Part shown: one piece after another, positions 55,687-64,000 of the stretch | Numbering within the stretch: the first letter of the stretch is position 1 | Layout: every line of letters begins with the position of its first letter | NCBI GenBank assembly: GCA_024867545.1 | Contig: JANFNE010000002.1 | Coordinates: forward strand, 310,001 to 374,000 | DNA length: 64,000 bases | Source: Phytopythium helicoides | Lineage: Eukaryota; Oomycota; Peronosporomycetes; Pythiales; Pythiaceae | Direction: 5' to 3' | Position numbers and translations under genes: made by a program | Notes under the pieces: model-generated | Told to the model about the DNA's origin: nothing | Seen by the model: only the letters and a program-made list of their open reading frames with translations | The model's database searches: none

Positions 55687-57261
55687 ATGTCCGCTCAAGT
55701 CATCAGCTGCGCTGCCGGCGTGCCCGACTGCGCCATTGACGACACCGGCGAATTCTGTGCCGCCTACAACGACGAGTTCTGGAACCTCAAGTCCTCCGAG
55801 TGGATGCTCGTGATGGGCTTCATTCTCATGGCCGGAATGGCCTGGCAGGTCGGTGCCAACGATGTCGCCAACGCCTTCGGCACCAGCGTTGGCTCCAAGG
55901 CCATCACCAACCGCACGGCGTGTCTGCTCGGTGGCGTTGCCAACTGGCTCGGCGCCGTCACACTCGGCTACGGTGTGTCCAGCACTATCCAGAACGGTGT
56001 GGCCAAGGTCACGGACTCTGAGTGCTGGGCTTGCGGGTACTGCAATAGCGAGGTCAGCGTCTACGCACTCGGCATGTTGGCCACCCTATGTGGTGCCACC
56101 CTGTTCATGTTTTTGGCCACGCACTACGCCATGCCCGTCAGTACGACACACTCCATTGTCGGTGGTATCGTCGGTCTTACCATCTTCGGTGTTGGCGGCG
56201 GCTGCCTCAACTGGAAGTTCAGCGGCGGTCTGGCTGGCATTGTGTCGTCGTGGGTGATCTCGCCGGTCCTTTCGGGTGTCATCGGCGTTATTATCTATCT
56301 GTGCACGCACTACACGATCATGGCGTCCAAAAACAAGCTCCGCAACGCGTTGTGGTCGGTGCCAGTACTCTACGGTCTCTCAACGTTCTTTGTTTTCTTC
56401 ATGATCTTCCTCAAGTCGACGGTGACCAAGAAGATGAACAAGGGCATCATGGTGGTGATCAGCGCTGCTTGCTGCGTCGGAGTGGCTGTTGTCGTCCAGA
56501 TCTTCCTTGTGCCATACATCCGTAGCCGTCTCCCATCCAAGACTGGTGTCTTCCTTGTGGACGATGAAGTTCCTGACGCTGAGAAGCAAGGCGGTACCCA
56601 CTCGCTCGTCGAGACTCCCGGTGTGAACGGCGAGAAGAAGGATACTGGCGCAATGCTAGAAGGCCGCATTTCCACAATGAGCATTGTCAGCGAGACAGAC
56701 GCGCACTTCATCGCCGAGATGGAGAAGCTGACCGAGGAGGAGAAGGATGCCATGTTCGTGTTCCGCTACTTGTTGGTGCTCGTCGCGACGCTCGAGTCAT
56801 TCGCTCACGGTGCTAACGACACGGGTAACGCTACCGGCCCCCTTGCTGCCATGTACAACGTGTACGACAACGGCTTTGACGGCTGCTCAAACCGCGAGAC
56901 GCCCGTGTGGATCATGGCGATCGCTGGTTGCTGTGTATGCCTCGGTATCATTTTCCAGGGTGGCCCTGTGATGGAGACCATCGGTCGTCGGATTTCCCAC
57001 ATGGACATGCACCGCGGTTTCGCCATGGAGCTGTCCTCGACAGTGACGGTGGTCATTGCGACGCTGCTGGAGCTCCCGGTGTCGACGACGCACTGCCAGG
57101 TTGGCTCGGTCATCTTTGTAAGCCTCATCAACCCTGGCTGGCGCAACATGTCATTCCCGATGCTGGGTCGGATTGGTCTCAGCTGGTTGCTGACGGTGCC
57201 GTTCGCCGGAGCCGTGTCCGCGTTCCTGACGATGATTTTCCGCTCGTATGTCCGCAACTGA
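55687..57261 (+). CDS. PiT-family inorganic phosphate transporter
   Basis: 524 aa from ATG 55687, single exon. Both halves carry the PiT (PHO-4/SLC20) signature: GANDVANAFGTSVGSKA at 57-73 and FAHGANDTGNATGPLAA near residue 372. About ten to twelve membrane segments surround a hydrophilic central loop (about 285-355, Lys/Glu/Asp-rich). The family imports phosphate with Na+ or H+ at the plasma membrane. The eukaryotic pattern of a long central loop between two PHO-4 halves is kept. High GC3 suggests strong expression. Confidence 0.96.
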   Translation: MSAQVISCAAGVPDCAIDDTGEFCAAYNDEFWNLKSSEWMLVMGFILMAGMAWQVGANDVANAFGTSVGSKAITNRTACLLGGVANWLGAVTLGYGVSSTIQNGVAKVTDSECWACGYCNSEVSVYALGMLATLCGATLFMFLATHYAMPVSTTHSIVGGIVGLTIFGVGGGCLNWKFSGGLAGIVSSWVISPVLSGVIGVIIYLCTHYTIMASKNKLRNALWSVPVLYGLSTFFVFFMIFLKSTVTKKMNKGIMVVISAACCVGVAVVVQIFLVPYIRSRLPSKTGVFLVDDEVPDAEKQGGTHSLVETPGVNGEKKDTGAMLEGRISTMSIVSETDAHFIAEMEKLTEEEKDAMFVFRYLLVLVATLESFAHGANDTGNATGPLAAMYNVYDNGFDGCSNRETPVWIMAIAGCCVCLGIIFQGGPVMETIGRRISHMDMHRGFAMELSSTVTVVIATLLELPVSTTHCQVGSVIFVSLINPGWRNMSFPMLGRIGLSWLLTVPFAGAVSAFLTMIFRSYVRN

Positions 57262-57878
57262 TGTGGTTGCTCCGAAGTGTTTTTTCTGTGTGTAGATATG
57301 ACACGACGCTCGCACAAAACTTGTGCGAGTCGGTACCATGAACGACTCTCTGTGTTGCTAAACAAAATAGAATCGTTCAGATGCCAAGTCACGCTTGTAT
57401 GTTCCCCCAGTCTGATCTGAAGGTTTGATTGATGTAAGGTTTTCTGTTTGTTTATCCCTAAATCGCAAAGAAGCTATTGATGGGTGGTGTTTCTCACTCG
57501 CTCATCAGCTTCCGTACTATAAGCAACACCCAAAATGCCCAACTGAAGCGAGTATGGGCAAACGGCATGTACATGTGTTCGTGTCAACAAGTTACATGAG
57601 ATGTCGGGACAAGCCGAAGATCTGGAGCTCGCCGAGGCAATGTCGAGGCAATCAGAGAGACTTTCTCAACGATGCCGAATAGGTAGAGTAAATTGCTGCA
57701 GTCATCTGTCGTTGAACATTCCCAACCCACAACTGCACGCAAGGTTTCGGTGTGGAAGGCATTAGCGGAAACAATTTTCCATTGTTACCTTCAAGAAGAG
57801 TTAAGAAGAAAGACCACTGCGGGTGTAGCAAGGTCCACGTCGCCAACCATCGCTTGCGGGCATCAACTTGGTTGTTAC
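57262..57878. other. intergenic
   Basis: 617 bp between the phosphate transporter and proteasome genes, which converge. A perfect 11-bp inverted repeat (CACAAAACTTGTG, about 57314-57326) just after the transporter stop could aid 3' end formation. No gene. Confidence 0.45.
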
Positions 57879-58754
57879 CTAGTAGCTGCGCGTATGATCG
57901 TGCATCTCGTCGACGTCCTGGTGCACAACGTGTTTGTATCCGTCGGGCTTCAAGAGGAAGACGTTGCAGATGCCGCCACTGTAGGCGTCGCGGTGGGTGG
58001 CGTGGTAGATGGCACGCTTTCCGAGCTCAACAGCCTCGTCATCCGTTAGGTCCCAGCGCCACTCTTTATCGAGCACGCCGTAGGCGAAGGTGGAGCCAGA
58101 TCCGACCGAGAACTTGGGGACCTTGTCGCTGGCGCGGATGCGCGAACCCTCATCATCGACGTAGTAGAGCACAGGCTCACCGTTGTCGAATCCCATCATC
58201 ATCATGCCGATCGACATACCGTAGCGCTTGTAGTAGTTGCACGTGTTAGCGATGAGCTTGGAGGCGGCACGCACCGAGATACGGTGGTGGTTGCGCAGCT
58301 CGTACATGCGGCACTGCACAGAGAGATTGCGCATCCAGAACTGGCAGTCGGCAGCTCCGCCTGCCAGCGTCGCGAGAATGTACTCGTTGATGGGGATGAC
58401 CTTTTTGATCTGCTGCGAGGAAATGAACGAGCCCATAGTCGAACGCGAGTCGACAGCCACTACGACGCCGCCGTTGTAGATGAAGGCCAGCGTGGTAGTG
58501 CCCTTGGCGAACTGCAGTGCCTGCTCATTGTCCTCCGTGTACTTGACCTTGAAGTGCGCTCGCGCGTACTCGGCAGGATCGGACACTGGCGGCAAGAGGA
58601 AGCCGCTGCCCAGTGAGCTGGTAGCCATGTTCGCCAACTCAAAGTCCGCAGACGGCCCTGGCTCAGCCCCCGCCATGGCACCGCCGTACGTAATGTTCGC
58701 ACCGCGGGCGCCAGCGCGCAGGAAGTCAAGGTGCACTGTCGGCGTGGAGCTCAT
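57879..58754 (-). CDS. PSMB5: 20S proteasome beta5 subunit
   Basis: 291 aa from ATG 58754. The propeptide runs to about G85; the mature subunit starts at the catalytic T86 (FAKGTTTLAF). Other family marks are VVAVDSRSTMG (Asp17 region), SQQIKKVIPI with Lys33, LATLAGGAADCQFW and the SVGSGSTFAYGVLD motif near the end. Beta5 provides the chymotrypsin-like activity of the proteasome. Autocatalytic removal of the propeptide is expected. Single exon, GC3-rich. Confidence 0.96.
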   Translation of the reverse strand: MSSTPTVHLDFLRAGARGANITYGGAMAGAEPGPSADFELANMATSSLGSGFLLPPVSDPAEYARAHFKVKYTEDNEQALQFAKGTTTLAFIYNGGVVVAVDSRSTMGSFISSQQIKKVIPINEYILATLAGGAADCQFWMRNLSVQCRMYELRNHHRISVRAASKLIANTCNYYKRYGMSIGMMMMGFDNGEPVLYYVDDEGSRIRASDKVPKFSVGSGSTFAYGVLDKEWRWDLTDDEAVELGKRAIYHATHRDAYSGGICNVFLLKPDGYKHVVHQDVDEMHDHTRSY

Positions 58755-60205
58755 GAGCTAGCAAAGGTCAATCTTCTTGTGGAAGTGAAGGGGGAAGGGG
58801 ATTACAGTGAGCAGTAAGGATGAAATCACTACCAAGTTGCTACCAAGACAGCCAGGTTGGCGCCAAAGTGCGAGATGGGGGACGAGCCAGCCAATAGCGC
58901 CGCGACAACTCAAATGAGCGCACGATCTGCGAGCTATACCCGAGGCAACCAATGGCACCACGACAGCTCAAGCGTGCACAATACACGCTGTCCAATCTCA
59001 TAATGCTATACACCAACGCTTGGTGATGTGGGCATGCTATGGCTTCATCTTGAAGCAGTATCACTAGCCGTTGAATAGGAGATTTGTCACTGCACTGTCA
59101 CTTTACCGACATGATCGTCATCAAACACTTAAGGCTTACTGCGTGTAGTGCTTTTCCACTGGCAAATTGCAATGCTGTTCCTATCCATATCGCAGTGCAG
59201 GAATACCATACAGCATACGCCTCGACTGCGGTATCTTCTACTTGCTAAGGATTACAAGGGTAAAGGATATTGCTCGCCGCCACGAGGGGAACACCCACAA
59301 CGTTGGCCTTTTTTTTGCCACTAAAGATAAGCTTTTGACAGACGTATCACTACTGCTGTCGCAGTCACCTCTTCAAGAAGGCACCAAGAAGCTCATGCCA
59401 CTTGCGTTGGTTGGCTCCGCTTGTTCATGTCCTGGCTATCAAAGCCACCGGAAATTAACGATACATACAACAATTGAATCACGCCACATGCTTACGGCAG
59501 ACTCGTCGATCCTACGCTGCTAGATATCAAGGTTTCTTTGGACGCTCCTGTAAAGTTGGATCTGCCTAACGCCACACATGACCATCGACCTCAATTCGCC
59601 GGGTGTAGTGAATCGGTGGTTATGAGATCATCCAGCACACCCGAGCCAAAGACCGAGACCGACCAGGGGTCTTGTAGGAACCGGCGAAACGAAGGGCGGC
59701 AGCCAAGAAATCGACCAAAGCTCACTTCTGAACAGCGAACTGCAATGCAGCCGGAGATCTTCAGGAAGCGCCAGCAACCCTCGATTGTGTGATTATAAGG
59801 GATCTAATACAGTGGCGGTTGAAGAGCTGGCAACCCCAGTTCTGTCCCTGCTCAGAGCAGATGGAATCTCTCAATCATTTTGTCCGCTTTCAGGAATGCA
59901 TATCCCTGGGAATAATCACAGTCTGCGTGTCGATTGGCCAATGCTCCTCGTCCCGCATCAACAAAGCCAATTGAGGTCACAATCAAGCTACGCACTTCAA
60001 CATGATGACCACGACAATTCACTTCAGTGCGTCTAAATCCACCAGGACGCGCAGACGAAGTTACGAAATCAACAGGTGGATCCGCCTGCTCGTCAGCAGT
60101 GGGCTCCAAGCAATCGCCGCAAACAATCTCATTCCTTGACTTCTACGCCAGCCCTTAAGTCTCCAACCAACCAATCAACCAACCAACCAACCACCATCGA
60201 CTCCC
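58755..60205. other. intergenic
   Basis: 1.45 kb with no supported gene. Near 58900-58970 a short stretch is partly repeated (CGCCGCGACA..CAATGGC-type units). The last 80 bp contain the promoter and leader of the SDR at 60206. Confidence 0.5.
60125..60195 (+). promoter_or_regulatory. SDR core promoter and leader (60206 gene)
   Basis: ATCTCATTCCTTGACTTC (Inr/FPR-like, from about 60127), then AAGTCTCCAACCAACCAATC and further CAACC units up to about 60191, just before the ATG. The CAACC run is the longest in the family. Confidence 0.5.
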
Positions 60206-61123
60206 ATGACCACCGTCACCACCAAGCGAGTCTTCATCGTCACCGGTGCCAACGCCGGACTCGGATTCAAGGCCAGCTCCGACCTCGCCAAACTCCCAGA
60301 CGCACACGTCATCATGACTGGTCGCAGCATCGAACGTCTCGAGGCAGCCGCCAAGCGAGTGCGCGAAGCAACCGAAGGCGTCGGCAGCATCGTCGAGACT
60401 GCACTGGTCGACATGTCGAGCTCGGAGAGTGTGAGCAAGTTCTGCGCATCCATCAAGTCGCGATCACCGCCGCTCTTGAGTCTCACGATTCTATGCAACG
60501 CTGGCGTCCAGCCCACGACCAAGACGCTGTCGCCCGACGGAGTCGAGATGACGTTTGCTGTCAACCATTTGGGTCACCACCAGCTCGTCACGTCACTGCT
60601 CGATATCACCAAGCGTGTCGTCGTGATTACATCCGAGACACACGACCCCAACGAGCCAACTCCACTTCAGCCATCCGAAGACCTGAATCTGGAGCAGCTT
60701 GCACGCGGACTCGAACCCTTCAAATGGGGAGAGACGTATGCATCCAGCAAGCTGCTCAACTTACTCTTCATGAACGAGCTGCTGCGTCGCAACCCGACCG
60801 GGATCGAGGCCATCGCCTACACACCGGGTTTTACACCTGACACAGGACTGGGACGTCACCGAGATCAAAAGCTAGACATCGAGGTGATCAAAGCTACTTT
60901 TAGGGCCAAAGGCGTCCCATTCAGCACCACCGAGTACTCGGGAGGGTTCATGGCCTCAATTTGTTCGGAGCCTGACTGGAGTTCTCGTGGATGGGTGAAT
61001 GGTATGTACATTCGCGTGGATAAGCCTTCGCAAACATCAGCGCAAGCTCAGGACACGAAGCTGGCGAAGGATCTGTGGGAGTTGTCGGAGAAGCTACTTC
61101 AGGACGTTGGTGCCTGCACATAA
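60206..61123 (+). CDS. short-chain dehydrogenase (SDR), mosaic copy
   Basis: 305 aa from ATG 60206 (MTTVTTKRVFIVTGANAGLG). All motifs are intact: TGANAGLG, CNAG, NHLG, the serine region (ITSETHDP, with Thr for the first Ser) and YASSK. The first about 88 residues agree with the 44287-45213 type (GRSIERLEAAAKRVREATEG); from CNAGVQPTTKTLSPDG onward it agrees with the 42752/47118 type. The gene therefore looks like a recombinant of two family members. The product is a soluble oxidoreductase of unknown substrate. Confidence 0.9.
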   Translation: MTTVTTKRVFIVTGANAGLGFKASSDLAKLPDAHVIMTGRSIERLEAAAKRVREATEGVGSIVETALVDMSSSESVSKFCASIKSRSPPLLSLTILCNAGVQPTTKTLSPDGVEMTFAVNHLGHHQLVTSLLDITKRVVVITSETHDPNEPTPLQPSEDLNLEQLARGLEPFKWGETYASSKLLNLLFMNELLRRNPTGIEAIAYTPGFTPDTGLGRHRDQKLDIEVIKATFRAKGVPFSTTEYSGGFMASICSEPDWSSRGWVNGMYIRVDKPSQTSAQAQDTKLAKDLWELSEKLLQDVGACT

Positions 61124-61515
61124 TTTGACGAGGCAGCGAGTGTTGTGTATGGCGTGCTTGTGTGGCAAGAGACACTATCTCGATGTTTGGGGTGGCATAA
61201 CTTTATCCAAAACGGATCCTTTTGGCTTGCAAGTGTCCACTACTCGAGACTGTCAAAGATACGATTCAGTCTTTTGCAAGTTGCGGTGCAGAATCTCCAA
61301 TTCCTTGGGTGCGATATTGTGCTCCAGCCACACCTTCTATCGGGCAGAAGATCCTGCGCTAGAGCATCATCAACAAAGCAAACGAAGTCACAATCACGCC
61401 AAGACACTTCGACTCAGCTCGCAACAAGTTTCATACGACAGTCATATTGACTCCCATTCCGCGATTTCTCTTCCAGCGCTCAAGTCTCCAGCCAACCAAC
61501 TAACTGTCGACTCCC
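61124..61515. promoter_or_regulatory. intergenic with SDR core promoter and leader
   Basis: 392 bp. Near its end, CTCCCATTCCGCGATTTC (about 61451-61468) and CTCAAGTCTCCAGCCAACC (about 61480-61498) repeat the promoter and leader arrangement of the other SDR copies. Confidence 0.5.
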
Positions 61516-62438
61516 ATGACCTCCCCAGCCTCGAACAAACATATTTTCATCATCACCGGTGCCAACGCCGGACTCGGATTCAAGGCCAGTTCCGACCTCG
61601 CCAAACTCCCAGACGCACACGTCATCATGACTGGTCGCAGCATCGAACGTCTCGAGGCAGCCGCCAAGCGAGTGCGTGATGCGACAGCGGGTGTTGGCAG
61701 TATCGTCGAGACCGCACTGGTGGATCTGTCGAGCTCGGAGAGTGTGAGCAAGTTCTGTGCTTCGGTCAAGTTGCGCTCGCCAGCGCTCTCGGATCTCACG
61801 ATTCTATGCAATGCCGGCGTGATCCACCCAGCGAAGATACTGACGGCAGATGGACTCGAGATAACGTTTGCTGTCAACCATTTGGGCCACTTCCAGCTCG
61901 TCACGTCAATGCTCGACATCACCAAGCGTGTGATCATCGTCTCTTCGGAGACTTACGACCCATCTGGAGGATCCCCCAGCCGCCACCAAACGTGGCAGAC
62001 CTGGAACAACTTGCGCGTGGCTTGGAACCGTACAACGGGGGAGAGGCGTACTCAACGAGCAAACTGCTGAACATGCTCTTCATGACTGAGCTGCTCCGAC
62101 GCAATCCGACGGGCCTCGAGGTCATTGGGTACACTCCAGGTTTGGCAATTGACACAGAGCTGGGACGCTATTTCGACCCAGGAAGCCTCGACTTGGATGC
62201 GATGGCAGCTACGTGCAAAAAGAGCGGCATTCGCGTGAGCTCGACCAACTATTCGGGGGCGTTCATGGCCAAGATCTGCTCCGAGCAGGACTGGAGCGCT
62301 AATGGATGGGAAAGCGGCATGTACATTCGCGTCGACGAGCCCTTGCCCACATCCTCGCAAGCTCAGGATCCGAAGCTGGCGAAGGAGTTGTGGGAGTTGT
62401 CGGAGAAGCTCCTCCAAGACGTCGGTGGTCGTCCGTAA
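61516..62438 (+). pseudogene. SDR with a frameshift
   Basis: Frame 1 runs from ATG 61516 (MTSPASNKHIFIITGANAGLG) to about 61965 (SSETYDPSG); the family then continues in another frame (PPPNVADLEQLARGLEPYNG..YSTSK) to the stop at 62438. A single missing base between about 61962 and 61980, in GGAGGATCCCCCAG, would explain it. Everything else is intact, including promoter, cofactor motif, active site and C terminus, so the lesion is young or a consensus error; the C5 run is a typical place for one. As given, the protein would end after 184 residues without the active-site Tyr/Lys. Confidence 0.8.
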
Positions 62439-62655
62439 TAAACAGTTGGCAGTATGCGTCGTTTGCAACAGCGACAACCAGAAGGAGGCAATAGCTGTGT
62501 GCATACCATGAGCCAGGGTCCGCATGACCAGCTCCGTTCGTATCGTAATCCGCTTTGACTAGCTTCAACTTCAATTCTCGCAGTTCGCATTCCTATATAC
62601 CCCTGTTTGTATTTCGCCATGGCATCCCCGCCTGATAGAATCCTACAGGTTTTCG

Positions 62656-63691
62656 ATGGAGGTGAGGCACGACGAGCTCACTTGCCAAGCCGAGCCGACC
62701 ATGGCGCAGCACGTGACGCTGCTCTTCGTGCACGGCGCGGGCTTTTGCGGGCAGGTGTGGGAGCCGATCGTGCGTCGGCTGCAGCAGTCTCCACAGCTCC
62801 GTGGCGCCTCGTTCGAGCGCTTCGACCTCCCGTTCCACGGCGAGAACCGCGACGAGTCGGTGGCCCCGCAGGTTTTCTACTTGGATGGAGACGAGAAGCG
62901 CCCTCGAGTGGCTCATCCTGGCAATTCGTGGGTCTCCTGGAGCTCGGCTGCGGTCTACAAGGCTGTGAAAAAGATCCAGGAGTCAGCAAAGCCCGGAAAT
63001 GTGATTATCGGCATTGGGCACTCCATGGGGGCCGCTGCGATGTGGAAGACGGAAGCAGAGCACCCTGGCACCTTTGGCGGACTCGTGTTGTTTGAGCCCA
63101 TCTATGGAAAGACTGTGTCGGCTCGCCCCGGAAATCTCGACTTCATGGTCTCTATTACACTACAACGCGAGGCGAAGTGGTGCGTGAGGTGCCTTTGTTT
63201 GTAGCTGGGTGGTGAAAGACTGACTCGTACACGTGAGGATTTCTAGGCCGAGCAAACAAGCTGCGCGCGAGCACTTTCGCCAGTGGAAGAACTTTGCGGC
63301 GTGGAATCGTGAGAGCCTTGATGCGTGGGTCGACGGAGCTGTTGTAGCGGCCAGCCAGGGTGATACCAAAGCGACGGATGGAGCTGCGGTTCTAGCGTGT
63401 GCCCCACCAATAGAAGCCTCGATGTACTGTGGGCGACGCCTGTGGTTTACAGATGACCAACGTGGAGCCCCTCACTGCAAGGTCATATTCGAAACCGGCG
63501 CGCGCTCGCGACTGATTGAGCTCGATCGATACGCAGAGGCTGCTCGAGAGTTCCCGTCGACGTACACTCTTCGGACTCCGATCCCAAATCTTTCCCACCT
63601 TTTGGTGATGGAAGACCCAGACACTTGTACCAATGTGATTCTCGCTGATTTGGCGTCGTTCCCAGCATTCAACACCGCGTCCAAGTTGTAA
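62656..63691 (+). CDS. alpha/beta hydrolase
   Basis: Two exons, 62656-63179 and 63247-63691 (67-nt intron, a Trp codon split), 322 aa. The fold is typical: FVHGAGFCGQVWEP (oxyanion loop), the nucleophile elbow GHSMGAAAMW with Ser in GxSxG, LVLFEP after it, and a C-terminal LSHLLVMEDP that supplies the likely catalytic His. The lid region after exon 1 has REAKWPSKQAAREHF. A small-ester hydrolase or lipase is likely; the substrate is unknown. No signal peptide, so probably cytosolic. Confidence 0.85.
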
Positions 63692-64000
63692 TTCAGAAGT
63701 CAGAATGGCCGCCCCTGTGTTCGACTTGACGTCGTACACGAAATCTGTCAATTACATTGACATATATCGACGTGGCTGTCAGTTTGACAAGTGTCCCGGC
63801 GTCGAGAACGCGAATATCAACAACAGCAACAGAAAAAAGAAATGAACATGGAGAACCGTGGCGTGTGTGTGATCATGGATTATACTAGCATGTTGACCTT
63901 AGGTTGGATCAAGCTTACTGAACGAACAATCCATTACTTCATATTGAAAAGATTGGTCTTGAATGGGGACATGATGCAAACAGCCACTACAAACTAGTCT
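63692..64000. other. window end, no gene
   Basis: 309 bp of 3' flank of the hydrolase gene, rich in AAC/CAA triplets near 63820-63840. No gene recognised. Confidence 0.5.

Overview
The window is nuclear DNA from a eukaryote, most likely an oomycete (Pythium/Phytophthora lineage). Genes are compact and carry short GT-AG introns (about 56-105 nt, one about 200 nt). Several start codons are preceded by the oomycete Inr+FPR type core promoter (CTCATTCC..ATTT). The gene set also fits: a Crypton, a leucine-zipper/NTF2-like protein family typical of oomycetes, and a TKL-type pseudokinase. No rRNA, tRNA or CRISPR was recognised. Exon borders were placed by hand from splice consensus, reading-frame continuity and family motifs, so they are models.

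Layout. (1) About 0.8-17.3 kb is one large inverted duplication. Two near-identical arms of about 4 kb each carry an intact leucine-zipper/NTF2-like gene and a 5'-truncated short-chain dehydrogenase (SDR). They flank a 7.8 kb unique core with a two-TM coiled protein, a four-LysM protein and a divergent pair of Ctr-type copper transporters; one of the pair has a C-terminal HMA (copper-chaperone) domain. (2) 18-25 kb holds a pseudokinase with an MLKL-like layout and a MICAL-type FAD monooxygenase. (3) 25.4-27.7 kb is a Crypton tyrosine-recombinase element. (4) 28-41 kb is a dense housekeeping stretch: RING protein, S-adenosylmethionine synthetase, GSTCD-like methyltransferase, RMI1, a four-TM protein, a CaMK with a lipidation-type N terminus, and a shugoshin with two C-terminal boxes. 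(5) 41.3-48 kb is an SDR cluster containing a second, nearly perfect inverted duplication (1.9 kb arms). (6) 48.7-58.8 kb holds a piggyBac-like zinc-ribbon protein, a PI4K-gamma-like kinase, a coiled-coil protein, a PiT phosphate transporter and proteasome beta5. (7) 60-63.7 kb has two more SDR copies (one frameshifted) and an alpha/beta hydrolase.

The recurring theme is one SDR family: five intact copies, one frameshifted copy, three truncated copies or fragments, one small flipped fragment and two decayed stubs. Its copies lie at the edges or inside the arms of both inverted duplications and are mosaics of each other, so the family appears to be expanding through inverted duplication and gene conversion. 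The two copper transporters lie in the core of the larger inverted repeat, a layout that could permit inversion of the cassette. The shugoshin, RMI1 and RING genes are unrelated neighbours rather than a system.
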